From RPRC01 sp034933285 (GTDB taxonomy: Bacteria > Desulfobacterota > Desulfuromonadia > Geobacterales > Geobacteraceae): DNA of 64,000 nucleotides. Positions 15,837 to 24,621 of the stretch are shown one piece after another. The position numbers and the translations under genes were made by a program. The notes below the pieces were generated by a model, which worked only from the letters and a program-made list of their open reading frames with translations, was not told where the DNA came from and made no database searches. Numbering within the stretch: the stretch's first letter is position 1; each line of letters opens with the position of its first letter. Location: the NCBI GenBank assembly GCA_034933285.1, contig JAYFNT010000003.1:1-64000 (forward strand), read 5' to 3'.

Positions 15837-17943
15837 GCGTTACATCATCTGCGGAAACGCGCCGACCAGCGGAATTGAGGAAAATCCGGAACGGGATTTG
15901 CGCTTGCGGTTGTGGGGCAAGGATGGGCCGGACAAGATCACCCTGCGCATCGAAGACATCCACAAAAAGATGAGCAAGGACGTGCCGGATTCGTTCCAGG
16001 ATCTGCTCGAGATCGCCACCTACGTGTACTGCGCCGACCAGGCCATTCCACGTGGAGCCGATGACGTTGATTCCTTTGGTCACGGTTGGCGGAGAAATCT
16101 GCATTTCATCATTCCGGTCCGGAACCCGGATTTCTGGAATGGTGAGGAGATTCAGCAGGCCCTGTGCTCGACACTTGGATTCCTGTCTGATGACAGCTAT
16201 CACTTCGAGTTCACCAAGCTGAAAGATGCCCAGGCGTTCCAAGGTTACCTGGACTTCAACGATGACGGACGTCTTCACGGTTATCCGGAACAGGTGGTGA
16301 TGTTTTCAGGCGGGCTGGATTCACTGGCGGGGGCTATCGATGAGGTATTGAACGAAAAGCACCGGGTCGTTCTGGTGACCCACAAGCCGACTCCGAAACT
16401 CAATAAGCGCCACCGCCGTCTGGAAAAGATGATTGCCGACAAAGCGGGCGAAAACACTCCCCTTCACATCGGCGTTCGCGTCAACAAGAACAAGAAGCTC
16501 AACAAAGAGTACACCCAGCGGAGCCGCTCCTTCCTATATGTGTCCATCGGGGCGACTATCGCGAAAATGCTCAATCTGAATAGCGTCCGATTCTACGAGA
16601 ACGGTGTCATTAGTCTGAATCTGCCGGTCTGTGCCCAAGTGGTTGGCGGACGAGCAACGCGCACCACTCATCCCCGGGTATTCCGAGGCTTCCAGGAAAT
16701 CATTAGCCTGGTGGCTGGCGAGCCGTTCACCATTGAGAACCCATACATCTGGAAAACCAAGGCCGAGGTCGTCGAGGTCATTACCAAAGCCGGGTGCCAA
16801 GATATGATCGCGGCATCGACCACCTGTACGCATACATGGGAGATGACCAACGATCATACCCATTGCGGGACCTGCTCCCAGTGCATTGACCGTAGATTTG
16901 CCGTGATTGCGGCAAAGGCAGATCAGTATGATCCCGTCGAAGCCTACAAGGCGGACATCTTTACCCAAAGTCGAAGCAAGGACGAAGACAAGATCATGGC
17001 GGCCGCTTACCTGGAGCGTGCCAACCAGGTCCGTGATCTGGATGGTATCACCCAGTTTATTGCTCAATTCAGCGAGGTGAGTCGCGTTTTCCGGTATTTG
17101 GATGGAAACCCGGGGAGCGCGGCTCAGAAGGTCTATGACCTTTACAAGCGCCACGCCACGGAGGTCTGCGATGCGATGAAAACAATGATCGCCAGAAACA
17201 TAACCGCCATTCTTCAGCGCACGCTGCCTGGAGATTGCCTGCTGCGGACAATGTATGAGTCAGGATCAGTTATCTCCGTTCCGGCAATTGAACTGACAAT
17301 CGAACAACCGGCTAATTATTTCCGTCGACGTGGTGACGTTTGGGAAGTCAGGTTCAATAAAGGGCAGCCCATCAAACTGGTAACTGCAAATAAAGGTTCT
17401 CAGTATCTGAGCTATCTGCTGTCACACCCGAACCAGCCAATCCCGGTGGCCGAGCTTGTTTGCGGCTCATTTTATGATCCATCCAGTGGTATTTTTTCGG
17501 CTGCCGAAATCGACGGCGATGACATTGAAGACGGATACCAGATCACTCAGGGAATTCCCCTTACTGATGCGGGCGTCATTATCGATGCAAAAGCCAGAGA
17601 ACAATATCGAGAAAGGATTTCGGAATTATTACAGGACATCGATGAAGCCCGCGATACAGGCAACAAGGAAAAAGAAGAAGAACTGAGGGATGAAATGACG
17701 GTGATCGCCTGCGCATTAAATGGCTCAAAGGCAAGGGGCGGAAAACCGAGGACGTTAGGTGACAAAAGGAAAAACGTGAAGGACTCTTTCCGCATAGCTG
17801 TAAAGCGAGCCATTGAGAAACTCTCTGAATATGATAGCCCTCTTGGTCAGCATCTTGATTCAAGCATCAAGTTTGGAAACGAACCGGTCTACCTGACCGA
17901 AGAGGAGATCGTTTGGGAGGTCCGCCCGATAGTCAACGAATGA
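15826..17943 (+). CDS. QueC-like (7-cyano-7-deazaguanine synthase fold) enzyme fused to a C-terminal winged-helix-type domain
   Basis: This 705-aa protein is about three times the length of QueC (about 230 aa). An N-terminal part of about 150 residues is unassigned. A PP-loop ATPase domain follows, with SGGLDSLAG at about 159-167 and, near 333-352, the QueC-type zinc site formed by CTHTWEM and HCGTCSQCIDRR (four Cys). A helical segment fills about 370-490. Residues about 495-700 resemble the winged-helix-plus-helical domain found at the C-terminus of many actinobacterial regulators and ATPases: VWEVRFNKGQPIKLV, KGSQYLSYLLSHP, DAKAREQYRERISELLQDI, SFRIAVKRAIEKLSEYDSPL and LGQHLDSSI. QueC itself converts carboxy-deazaguanine to preQ0 with ATP. 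No other queuosine gene is nearby, so a defence or modification role is likelier. Base use becomes more AT-rich in the last third. Confidence 0.7.
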   Translation: MQDKRYIICGNAPTSGIEENPERDLRLRLWGKDGPDKITLRIEDIHKKMSKDVPDSFQDLLEIATYVYCADQAIPRGADDVDSFGHGWRRNLHFIIPVRNPDFWNGEEIQQALCSTLGFLSDDSYHFEFTKLKDAQAFQGYLDFNDDGRLHGYPEQVVMFSGGLDSLAGAIDEVLNEKHRVVLVTHKPTPKLNKRHRRLEKMIADKAGENTPLHIGVRVNKNKKLNKEYTQRSRSFLYVSIGATIAKMLNLNSVRFYENGVISLNLPVCAQVVGGRATRTTHPRVFRGFQEIISLVAGEPFTIENPYIWKTKAEVVEVITKAGCQDMIAASTTCTHTWEMTNDHTHCGTCSQCIDRRFAVIAAKADQYDPVEAYKADIFTQSRSKDEDKIMAAAYLERANQVRDLDGITQFIAQFSEVSRVFRYLDGNPGSAAQKVYDLYKRHATEVCDAMKTMIARNITAILQRTLPGDCLLRTMYESGSVISVPAIELTIEQPANYFRRRGDVWEVRFNKGQPIKLVTANKGSQYLSYLLSHPNQPIPVAELVCGSFYDPSSGIFSAAEIDGDDIEDGYQITQGIPLTDAGVIIDAKAREQYRERISELLQDIDEARDTGNKEKEEELRDEMTVIACALNGSKARGGKPRTLGDKRKNVKDSFRIAVKRAIEKLSEYDSPLGQHLDSSIKFGNEPVYLTEEEIVWEVRPIVNE

Positions 17944-18008
17944 CCCGGGACCACCCAGGAAGAAAAAACTAAAAAAAATTTCCGCTACGCCAAATGTAGC
18001 CATTGCGA

Positions 18009-18056
18009 CGCCGGATGTAGCGCCTTCCCCAATGAAGGCGCGATCCGGCGTTTTTT
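18009..18056 (+). terminator. Intrinsic terminator after the QueC-like operon
   Basis: CGCCGGAT (18009-18016) pairs with ATCCGGCG (18043-18050), with an inner hairpin CGCCTTC..GAAGGCG (18021-18040), followed by six T's. Confidence 0.85.
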
Positions 18057-18116
18057 ATTGGTCAGCACAGGGTTGGCCACCGGGCGTGCCAGAACTTCCG
18101 AACAAGGAGACTGGCA

Positions 18117-18443
18117 GTGGCACAAGTCAACAAAGCACACCTCACCCCACCGAAGCGGCGACTCATCGAGTTGATGCAGGACATCAACTTCGGCCGCATC
18201 ACCAACATTCCGGTCCGCGACGGCGAGCCGGAACTCACCCCTGACACGGTCATCGAGCGCGAGATCAAGCTGGGCGGACAGAGCGGTCCCCGGCCCGAGC
18301 GCGACCAGGATGACTTCATTCTCAAGCAAGAGGTCGTGGCGCTGCTGGAGCACCTCGCGCAGATGGGCAGCGGAAAAGTCTGCCTGCTCGAGATCAAGCA
18401 CGGTCTCCCGTTCCTGATGCGCATCGAGGAACGGGCAGCCTGA
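18117..18443 (+). CDS. Conserved phage-type small protein, unknown function
   Basis: The 108-aa protein starts at GTG 18117 with AAGGAG 7 nt upstream. It is hydrophilic and mixed, with the N-terminal LTPPKRRLIELMQDINFGRI and a C-terminal KVCLLEIKHGLPFLMRIEE. I do not recognise the domain. It is the first gene of the rightward early region, between the QueC-like locus terminator and the sigma-factor gene, so an early regulatory role is possible. Confidence 0.6.
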   Translation: MAQVNKAHLTPPKRRLIELMQDINFGRITNIPVRDGEPELTPDTVIEREIKLGGQSGPRPERDQDDFILKQEVVALLEHLAQMGSGKVCLLEIKHGLPFLMRIEERAA

Positions 18444-18638
18444 ACACGTAACGACCTGAACCCTTAGACACTGGACAACAAGCTGGACGCATGGCGGAGG
18501 CTGTTGTGGGTGTCGCCGAGCCGAATACGGCAATTGGCGGCGTACCTGCGACCCCTTCGCCCACGCGACAGCTTTGTCCTGTGATCTGGCCCGTGCCGAC
18601 ACCCACGCGGACCTCCTCCTCGCTCCGAGGAGGCCCCG

Positions 18639-19223
18639 ATGGTTTCTCAGAATTCTTACGACGGCATCGACAAGTATGCCGCCGACCTCATTCGGCACAA
18701 AGCACGTCAACTCGTAGGCAAGGCCGGATTCACCGAGGACGACAGACCCGACCTCGAACAGGAACTGATGATCGATCTGCTGCAGCGGATGCGGCATTTC
18801 AATCCCGCCAAGGCCAAGAAGACCACCTTCATGGCTCGGATCGTCGAACGTCACATCTCCACCATTCTGGAGGCCCGGTTCGCCCAATGCCGGGACTGGC
18901 GGCTCTGCCAAACCTCACTCAACGAACCCCTCGACAACGGTGAGGGCGACACCACCGAGCGGATCGACTTCCTGGATAGCGAAGGCTCTCTGGGGAGCGG
19001 CACCCGCGAAACAAGAGAGCGCCTCGCCCATGAGATCCGCATGGATCTCGGCCAGGCCATCGCCTCGCTGCCGGAAGAGCTCCGGGATCTGTGCTTGCGC
19101 CTGCACGACAGCACCATGGCCGAAGTCGCCCGGGAGATGGGTATTCCCAGAACCACCCTCTACGACCGGCTGAGCAAGCTCCGGGACGCGTTCCGCGAGG
19201 CCGGGCTCGAGGACTACCTGTGA
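18639..19223 (+). CDS. Phage-encoded RNA polymerase sigma-70-family (ECF-like) factor
   Basis: The 194-aa protein has a region-2-like N-terminal half (DRPDLEQELMIDLLQRMRHF and KTTFMARIVERHI) and a clear region 4 helix-turn-helix at the C-terminus (LPEELRDLCLRL, MAEVAREMGIPRTTLYDRLSKL). Length and two-domain layout fit an ECF-type sigma factor that would direct host RNA polymerase to phage promoters. The first copy of the element's recurring CCGAC-N14-TCCGGTAAGTAA motif starts 2 nt after its stop codon. I infer that this protein reads that motif. A short hairpin (CCTCCTCGCTCCGAGGAGG) precedes the start. Confidence 0.75.
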   Translation: MVSQNSYDGIDKYAADLIRHKARQLVGKAGFTEDDRPDLEQELMIDLLQRMRHFNPAKAKKTTFMARIVERHISTILEARFAQCRDWRLCQTSLNEPLDNGEGDTTERIDFLDSEGSLGSGTRETRERLAHEIRMDLGQAIASLPEELRDLCLRLHDSTMAEVAREMGIPRTTLYDRLSKLRDAFREAGLEDYL

Positions 19224-19224
19224 T

Positions 19225-19257
19225 CTCCGACGCATCGGCTCCGCCTCCGGTAAGTAA
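19225..19257 (+). promoter_or_regulatory. Bipartite phage motif, copy 1 (ahead of the replication block)
   Basis: CCGAC at positions 3-7, then 14 nt, then TCCGGTAAGTAA. A short inverted repeat, GCACC..GGTGC (19258-19276), follows directly, then the gene at 19328. I interpret it as a -35/-10 pair of a phage-specific promoter. Confidence 0.65.
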
Positions 19258-19327
19258 GCACCGTGCCGCATGGTGCGGCTATCCGGGGCCTCGGAAATCA
19301 GAACCTGAACAAAAGAGGAGTTCAACC

Positions 19328-19663
19328 ATGACTCACGACACCTACAAGTACCGTTTTGACGAGTCGGTCCCGGCCCAGGAACTGGAAGACACTTTCATGC
19401 TGGCGATGCTGGCCGTCGAAAGCCTGCATGGCCGTTCCCGTGTGCGGATGGAGAGCCGGTTCAATCTGGACAAGGCCCGCCGCACCTGCGTGATCGACGC
19501 CTCCACCGATGTCGGCAGCGACCTTGCCCGCATCTTCACTGGCTTCGCCACCAAGGAATACGGCGAACGCTCGGTCCTGATCGAACGATCCCTGCCGTCG
19601 GGTTGCGCCTGTGCCTCCAAGCATCGCGCAGCGCCCGCCGCCGAAGCGGGGGTGGCGGTATGA
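19328..19663 (+). CDS. Conserved phage protein, unknown function
   Basis: The 111-aa protein starts at ATG 19328 with GAGGAG upstream. It has a compact alpha/beta look (FDESVPAQELEDTFMLAMLAVESLHGRSRVRMESRF), followed by TCVIDASTDVGSDLARIFTGFATKEYG and a Cys/Ala-rich tail. I do not recognise the family. It is the first gene after motif copy 1, and its stop overlaps the start of the PD-(D/E)XK nuclease gene, so the two are coupled. Confidence 0.6.
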   Translation: MTHDTYKYRFDESVPAQELEDTFMLAMLAVESLHGRSRVRMESRFNLDKARRTCVIDASTDVGSDLARIFTGFATKEYGERSVLIERSLPSGCACASKHRAAPAAEAGVAV

Positions 19664-20676
19664 GCGAGCTGATGACCACCACCTATTCCATGTGGCGGCT
19701 GTTCCGCAACTGCCGCGTGGCCTGCAAGTGGCGCTACATCGACGAGCTGGTGCCGCTCGAGCGCGACCCCAATCTGGCCTTCGGCTCGGTCATTCACGAC
19801 TGCCTGGAGTGCTGGCAAGGCGAGCGGGATCTGGCCAAGGTTCTCGACCACATCGACCGGACCTATCCGAACCGGACGCAGGACGACCATCAACAGGCCG
19901 ACTGGCATCTCGCCCGGGCCATGATGAGCGCCTATGCGGAACACTACCCGGCCGAAGAGTTCGAGGTCGTCGCGCTCGAGAAAACCTTCGAAGGTCCCAT
20001 CGTCAACCCGGCGACCGGGGCGACCTCGCGCAGTTTCATTCTCGCCGGGAAGGTGGACGGCATCGTCCTTCAGGATGGCCAGTATTTCCTGCTGGAACAC
20101 AAAACCGCCTCGCAGATCGACGCCAGCTACCTGGAGCGGCTGTGGACCGATTTCCAGATCATCCTCTACGCCTGGTACCTGGAGCAGACCCTCGGCATCA
20201 CGGTCAGCGGCATCATCTACAACGTCCTGGTCAAGGCCAAGTTGCGCCAGGGCAAGGGTGAGACCGAAGCCGAATTCGAGGCCCGCCGGGCGGAGCTGAT
20301 CGCCAAGTCGAAAACCGGCAAGAGCAGCGCCAAGCGCAAGCTGCCGGAGGACGACGAAACCTTCCAGCAACGGCTCCAGGAGAAGTACCTCGAGCCGGGC
20401 ATGTTTCATCGCGAGGTGCTCTACATCTCCCGCGACCAGTTCGAGGAACTGCGGGCGGAGTTGTGGGAACTCTCCAAGGCCATGCTCGACGCCCGTCGGC
20501 GCGACACCTTCTACCGCAACACCAGCTACTGCTTCCAGTACGGAAGGCCCTGCGCCTACTTCCAGCTCTGCCGCTCGGGCGGCAACCCCAACGTCATCGA
20601 AAACCATTTCCAACGGATCGCCCCGCACGAAGAGCTGCGGGACGGAGCCGGTGAAGACGCCGCTCCGGTGTTTTGA
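19660..20676 (+). CDS. PD-(D/E)XK exonuclease of the RecB/Cas4 type
   Basis: From ATG 19660 the protein is 338 aa. The nuclease core is visible as FGSVIHDCLECW (His of the RecB family motif I), ILAGKVDGIVL (Asp) and YFLLEHKTAS (E-x-K), followed by LERLWTDFQIILYAWYLEQ. Cysteines early (FRNCRVACKW) and late (SYCFQYGRPCAYFQLC) look like the four-Cys iron-sulfur cluster of Cas4/AddB-type nucleases. It probably resects DNA ends for the phage recombination system encoded next to it (Sak4-like ATPase, DUF669 protein). ATGA overlap with the previous gene. Confidence 0.8.
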   Translation: MSELMTTTYSMWRLFRNCRVACKWRYIDELVPLERDPNLAFGSVIHDCLECWQGERDLAKVLDHIDRTYPNRTQDDHQQADWHLARAMMSAYAEHYPAEEFEVVALEKTFEGPIVNPATGATSRSFILAGKVDGIVLQDGQYFLLEHKTASQIDASYLERLWTDFQIILYAWYLEQTLGITVSGIIYNVLVKAKLRQGKGETEAEFEARRAELIAKSKTGKSSAKRKLPEDDETFQQRLQEKYLEPGMFHREVLYISRDQFEELRAELWELSKAMLDARRRDTFYRNTSYCFQYGRPCAYFQLCRSGGNPNVIENHFQRIAPHEELRDGAGEDAAPVF

Positions 20677-20702
20677 AATCCCAACCATAAGGAGACGAAG
20701 CC

Positions 20703-21473
20703 ATGCTTCCCAAGACCAAAAGCAAACCCAAACACACGCTCTCGGATCTCACCGCCCTGGTGTACGGCCCGAGCAAGATCGGCAAGAGCACCTGGTGCTC
20801 CAAGGCCGATGACGCACTGTTCCTGGCGACCGAGCCGGGCCTGAACGCCCTCGAGGTGTTCCACACCCCGATCACCTGCTGGGACGACCTCTTGCAGGCC
20901 TGCGCCGAGATCGCCGAGGGCAAGCACGAGTTCAAGACCATCGTCGTCGACACGGTGGATAACGCCTACAAGATGTGCTCGGACTACGTCTGCAAGAAAT
21001 TCAAGATCGAGCACGAATCCGACCTCGGCTACGGCAAGGGCTACGCGCTGATCAACAACGAGTTCCAGCGCGTCATCAACAAGCTCGCCTTCCTGCCCTA
21101 CGGGCTGATCCTGATTTCCCACTCCCAGGAGCGGGACATCGAGACCCGGACCGGCAAACACACCCGCATCGTGCCGACGCTGCCGGAAAAGGCGCGGAAG
21201 CTGGTCACCGGTCTGGTGGACCTGATCCTGTTCTGCGACCTGGACATGAAAACCGGCGAGGACGGCAAGCCTGTATGGCAGCGCGTGATGCGCACCAAGC
21301 CCAGTCCCAACTACGACGCCGGTGACCGCACCGGCCGACTCCCTGAAGTCATCCCCCTCGATTTTTCGAGCTTCATGAAAGCCTTCAACAACACGGCAGC
21401 CGGAGCTGCGGCGAGTGCCGCCCGGCCGAAGCCGGAGCCGACCGCGAGTGCGGCGGCGAAACCCCAACAGTAA
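20703..21473 (+). CDS. Sak4-like RecA-fold ATPase
   Basis: The 256-aa protein has a Walker A motif (VYGPSKIGKST) near residue 24, Walker B-like TIVVDTVDNAY near residue 81, and LILISHSQE further on, the pattern of phage AAA_24/Sak4 single-strand annealing or RecA-like ATPases. The Ala/Pro-rich tail after about residue 225 is probably disordered. Between a Cas4-type nuclease and an SSB-like protein, it completes a phage recombination set. ATG 20703 follows AAGGAG. Confidence 0.75.
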   Translation: MLPKTKSKPKHTLSDLTALVYGPSKIGKSTWCSKADDALFLATEPGLNALEVFHTPITCWDDLLQACAEIAEGKHEFKTIVVDTVDNAYKMCSDYVCKKFKIEHESDLGYGKGYALINNEFQRVINKLAFLPYGLILISHSQERDIETRTGKHTRIVPTLPEKARKLVTGLVDLILFCDLDMKTGEDGKPVWQRVMRTKPSPNYDAGDRTGRLPEVIPLDFSSFMKAFNNTAAGAAASAARPKPEPTASAAAKPQQ

Positions 21474-21485
21474 GGAGATCCGACC

Positions 21486-21959
21486 ATGGAACACTACGAA
21501 AACCAATCCAGCAGCAACCTCGACCTGGCGCAGTTCGACGACGCCTTCGAAACCGCCGAAGTCGAGGAACGCGAGTTCGAGGCCGTTCCCGACGGCAAGT
21601 ACCAGGTCAACGTCGACCGGGTCGAACTGACCCGCGCCCAGACCTCGGGCAACCCCATGCTCAAGTGGACCCTGCGCATTCTCGCGCCGACCCACAAGGG
21701 CCGTCTGCTCTGGCGCAACAACGTCATGGCCAGCAACGAGAACATCAAGTGGCTCAAGCAGGACCTCTACACCTGCGGGCTACAGCTTCAGAAGCTCTCC
21801 GACCTGCCGGGCCACCTCGAGCAGCTTCTCAACATCAAGCTGGAGGTGACCAAACGCACTCGCGGTGAAAACGAGAATATCTACTTCAACCGTCGCATTG
21901 TCATGGCCGACGATGCCGGAGCTCCCGGCGCGGCGATGGACGACATGATCCCGTTCTGA
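21486..21959 (+). CDS. DUF669 single-strand DNA-binding-like protein
   Basis: The 157-aa protein has the DUF669 core (VPDGKYQVNVDRVELT, NPMLKWTLRIL, KWLKQDLYTCGL, LEVTKRT). Its last residues, MDDMIPF, copy the acidic tip of bacterial SSB that binds DNA repair and replication proteins. It probably coats single-strand DNA during phage replication and recombination and recruits the neighbouring enzymes. It starts 13 nt after the Sak4-like gene and overlaps the ERCC4 gene by 1 nt. Confidence 0.75.
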   Translation: MEHYENQSSSNLDLAQFDDAFETAEVEEREFEAVPDGKYQVNVDRVELTRAQTSGNPMLKWTLRILAPTHKGRLLWRNNVMASNENIKWLKQDLYTCGLQLQKLSDLPGHLEQLLNIKLEVTKRTRGENENIYFNRRIVMADDAGAPGAAMDDMIPF

Positions 21960-22441
21960 TGATGGACCGGATCACCGTTGTCGTCGACACCCGCGAACAG
22001 GAGCCCTACAGCTTCGATAGCGACAAGGTTTCGGCGGTTCGCAAGGCGCTGCCCGCCGGTGATTACTCGCTGGTCGGCCTCGAGGAACGGGTGGCGGTGG
22101 AGCGTAAATCCCTGACGGATTTCGTCTCCACCGTCATCCGGGGGCGAAAGCGGTTCCACCGCGAGCTGGAAAAGCTATCCGCCTACGAATCCGCCTGTGT
22201 GGTTGTCGAATGCAACTTTCGCGATCTGGTCGATGGCCGCTACCGAAGCGATGCCCACCCGCACGCGCTGATCGGAACGGTCGCCTCCATCGTCGTCGAC
22301 TTCGGTGTCCCCGTCTACTTCTGCTCGGACCGGCAGGCAGCCTGCCGTTTTGTCGAGGAGTACCTGACACGTTTTCACCGGAGGATCGCGAGATGCCAAA
22401 AAGAAATGAGAGTAACCCGGCGCGACTCCGGGGAAGAATAG
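21959..22441 (+). CDS. ERCC4-type structure-specific nuclease
   Basis: The 160-aa protein shows the ERCC4/XPF nuclease pattern: VVVDTREQEPY at the N-terminus, LPAGDYSLVG, and VAVERKSLTDFVSTV (V-E-R-K-x2-x-D). Such nucleases cut branched DNA such as flaps and forks. It lacks the helix-hairpin-helix part of XPF, so a partner may supply DNA targeting. Its 3' end overlaps the RecD2-like helicase gene by 49 nt. Confidence 0.85.
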   Translation: MMDRITVVVDTREQEPYSFDSDKVSAVRKALPAGDYSLVGLEERVAVERKSLTDFVSTVIRGRKRFHRELEKLSAYESACVVVECNFRDLVDGRYRSDAHPHALIGTVASIVVDFGVPVYFCSDRQAACRFVEEYLTRFHRRIARCQKEMRVTRRDSGEE

Positions 22442-24621
22442 AGCGCGTTTACTATGCCGGACCCAAGTTCTCCGCAGGCCGACTGCTCACCCCGACCGGT
22501 GAGGAAGTCCAGTTCGCGGGCAATTTGTTCGCTCGGGAAAATCAGCCTGTGGTCCTGCTCGGGTCGTGGTCCACCCATCCAAAATACGGCCGTCAGTTCA
22601 AGGTCGACGGGATGGAGCACGACCTCGAACTCGATCCGGAGGGGCTGATCCACTATCTGGCCAACCATCCGGAGATCAAGGGCATTGGACCGGCCAAGGC
22701 CAGATTGATCGTCGAGAGCTTCGGCGACGCCTTTGAAGAAACCCTTCTGAACGACCCCGAGCGCATTGCGCTCAAGGCTCGACTGCCCCTGGAAGCGGCC
22801 CGGCGGTTGCGTGACGAATGGTTGAAGAACCGTAGCGTTAACACCGTCATGGCCTGGCTGTCGGCATTCGGCCTGACCCATCATCAGGTCACCACCCTGG
22901 TCGAAAGACTCGGCGGCAACTGCCTCGATATCCTGAAGGAAGACCCGTACATCCTCATTCGGGAGATCCGGGGATTCGGCTTCAAGAAGGTCGACAAGAT
23001 CGCCCGCAAGCTGGGAACCCCCAAGGACCATACCCCTCGTATCCGGGCCGGATTGAATTTCTGCGTCCGTGAAGCCCTGGACAATGGCCACTGCTGGATC
23101 GAATACGAGGATCTGGTGGACCAGGCCAATTTGCTGCTGGTCATGGATGCCCTGGACAGCCGGGTCCGTATCGAGAGCGCCCTCGACGCGCTCATCGAAG
23201 AACAGGCGCTTTCCTGCGATTCCCACGGCGGTCGTTTCGTGGTCGCTCTGCCGGAGATCGTCCGCATGGAGCGGGAGCTGGCCTCGTTGTTCGGCCAAGC
23301 CGAAACACCCAACCCGCATTTCCAGTCCGTCAAGAAACTCGATGCCCTGATTCGGCGCTGCGCATCAACGCTGAACGAGAAGCAGCTCGAAGCGGTGCGC
23401 TCGGCCCTCCACCACAGCATCAGCCTGATTTCGGGTGGAGCCGGTTCGGGCAAGAGCTACACCATTTCGGTCATCAACACTATCTGCGAGGAGAGCGACC
23501 TGGAGGTCGTGCTCGCCGCGCCGACCGGCAAGGCCGCCAAGCGCCTGGAGGAAGTCAGCGGCCGTAGCGGCACCACCATCCACCGTCTGCTCGGCTATGA
23601 CGGCAAGGGTTTCTCGCGCAGCAAGGAGAACCCCATCGATGCCGACGTCCTGGTGGTCGACGAGTTTTCGATGGTCGACGTGCCGCTGGCCTGGCACCTG
23701 TTCGAGGCGGTCGATCTGTCGCGGACCACGGTGCTGCTGGTCGGGGACCACAACCAGCTTCCGCCGGTGGGACCAGGGAACATCCTGCGCGATCTGATCC
23801 AGACACGCGCCATCCCCACGGTCATCCTCGACAAGGTCGTGCGCCAGGCGGGCGTCCTCAAGGAGAACTGCACCGCCGTTCTCAAGGGCGAAGTGCGCAA
23901 GACCAGCGAGGCGTCGGTATCTGGATGCCGGGATTGGTATCTGGTGGATCAGTTCACAGATCCGATGGCGGCACGCTCGTTCCTGCTGGAGTTGTTTCAG
24001 GAGCGGCTCGACGCCCTGGGGTTCGACATCATCAAGGACGTGCAGGTGCTGACGCCGACCCACAAGGGGCCGCTCGGCACCAAGGAACTGAACGAGGAAC
24101 TGCAGCGGCTCATCCAGCGCAAGCTCTGGAACGCCGAGGTACCGCCGGTCGCTATGGGCCGCCGCGCTCCGTTTCTCAAACACGACAAGGTCATCCAGAC
24201 CCGGAACAATTACGACCTGAATGTGATGAACGGTGCCATCGGCTATGTGGTCGATGTCCTCGCGAACGGCACCCTGGTCATCGACTTCGACGGCATGCCG
24301 GTGGAGATGGAAAAGGGTTCGCCCGACCTTCAGGACCTGCAGCTCGCCTATGCGCTCACCATCCACAAAACCCAGGGTTCCGAGTTCCCCTGCGCCGTGG
24401 TGGTGGTCCACAAGGCGCATTCCTTCATGCACCACCGCAATCTGCTCTACACCGGGGTGACCCGCGCCCGGCGCACCGCCATTGTCCTGGGTGACCATTG
24501 GGGCATCCAGAATTGCGCCAAGCGTTGCCAGGTGGATGACCGCCGGACCTTCCTGCCCCTGTTCCTGGACGCCGCCCAGCACGCGGAAGACGATTTCGCC
24601 CGTGTCGCGGAGGCTGAATGA
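22393..24621 (+). CDS. RecD2-like superfamily 1 DNA helicase
   Basis: From ATG 22393 (GGAGG 6 nt upstream) the protein is 742 aa. The N-terminal part carries helix-hairpin-helix repeats (IKGIGPAKARLIVESFG near 95). The motor has Walker A ISGGAGSGKSYTIS near 345-358, motif II VVDEFSMVDV near 420, GDHNQLPPVGPG (motif III) and the C-terminal LAYALTIHKTQGSEFP (motif V). The fold is RecD2/TraA type, a 5'-3' helicase. A longer frame from 22210 lies inside the ERCC4 gene and is not needed. It overlaps the primase gene start by ATGA. Confidence 0.85.
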   Translation: MPKRNESNPARLRGRIERVYYAGPKFSAGRLLTPTGEEVQFAGNLFARENQPVVLLGSWSTHPKYGRQFKVDGMEHDLELDPEGLIHYLANHPEIKGIGPAKARLIVESFGDAFEETLLNDPERIALKARLPLEAARRLRDEWLKNRSVNTVMAWLSAFGLTHHQVTTLVERLGGNCLDILKEDPYILIREIRGFGFKKVDKIARKLGTPKDHTPRIRAGLNFCVREALDNGHCWIEYEDLVDQANLLLVMDALDSRVRIESALDALIEEQALSCDSHGGRFVVALPEIVRMERELASLFGQAETPNPHFQSVKKLDALIRRCASTLNEKQLEAVRSALHHSISLISGGAGSGKSYTISVINTICEESDLEVVLAAPTGKAAKRLEEVSGRSGTTIHRLLGYDGKGFSRSKENPIDADVLVVDEFSMVDVPLAWHLFEAVDLSRTTVLLVGDHNQLPPVGPGNILRDLIQTRAIPTVILDKVVRQAGVLKENCTAVLKGEVRKTSEASVSGCRDWYLVDQFTDPMAARSFLLELFQERLDALGFDIIKDVQVLTPTHKGPLGTKELNEELQRLIQRKLWNAEVPPVAMGRRAPFLKHDKVIQTRNNYDLNVMNGAIGYVVDVLANGTLVIDFDGMPVEMEKGSPDLQDLQLAYALTIHKTQGSEFPCAVVVVHKAHSFMHHRNLLYTGVTRARRTAIVLGDHWGIQNCAKRCQVDDRRTFLPLFLDAAQHAEDDFARVAEAE

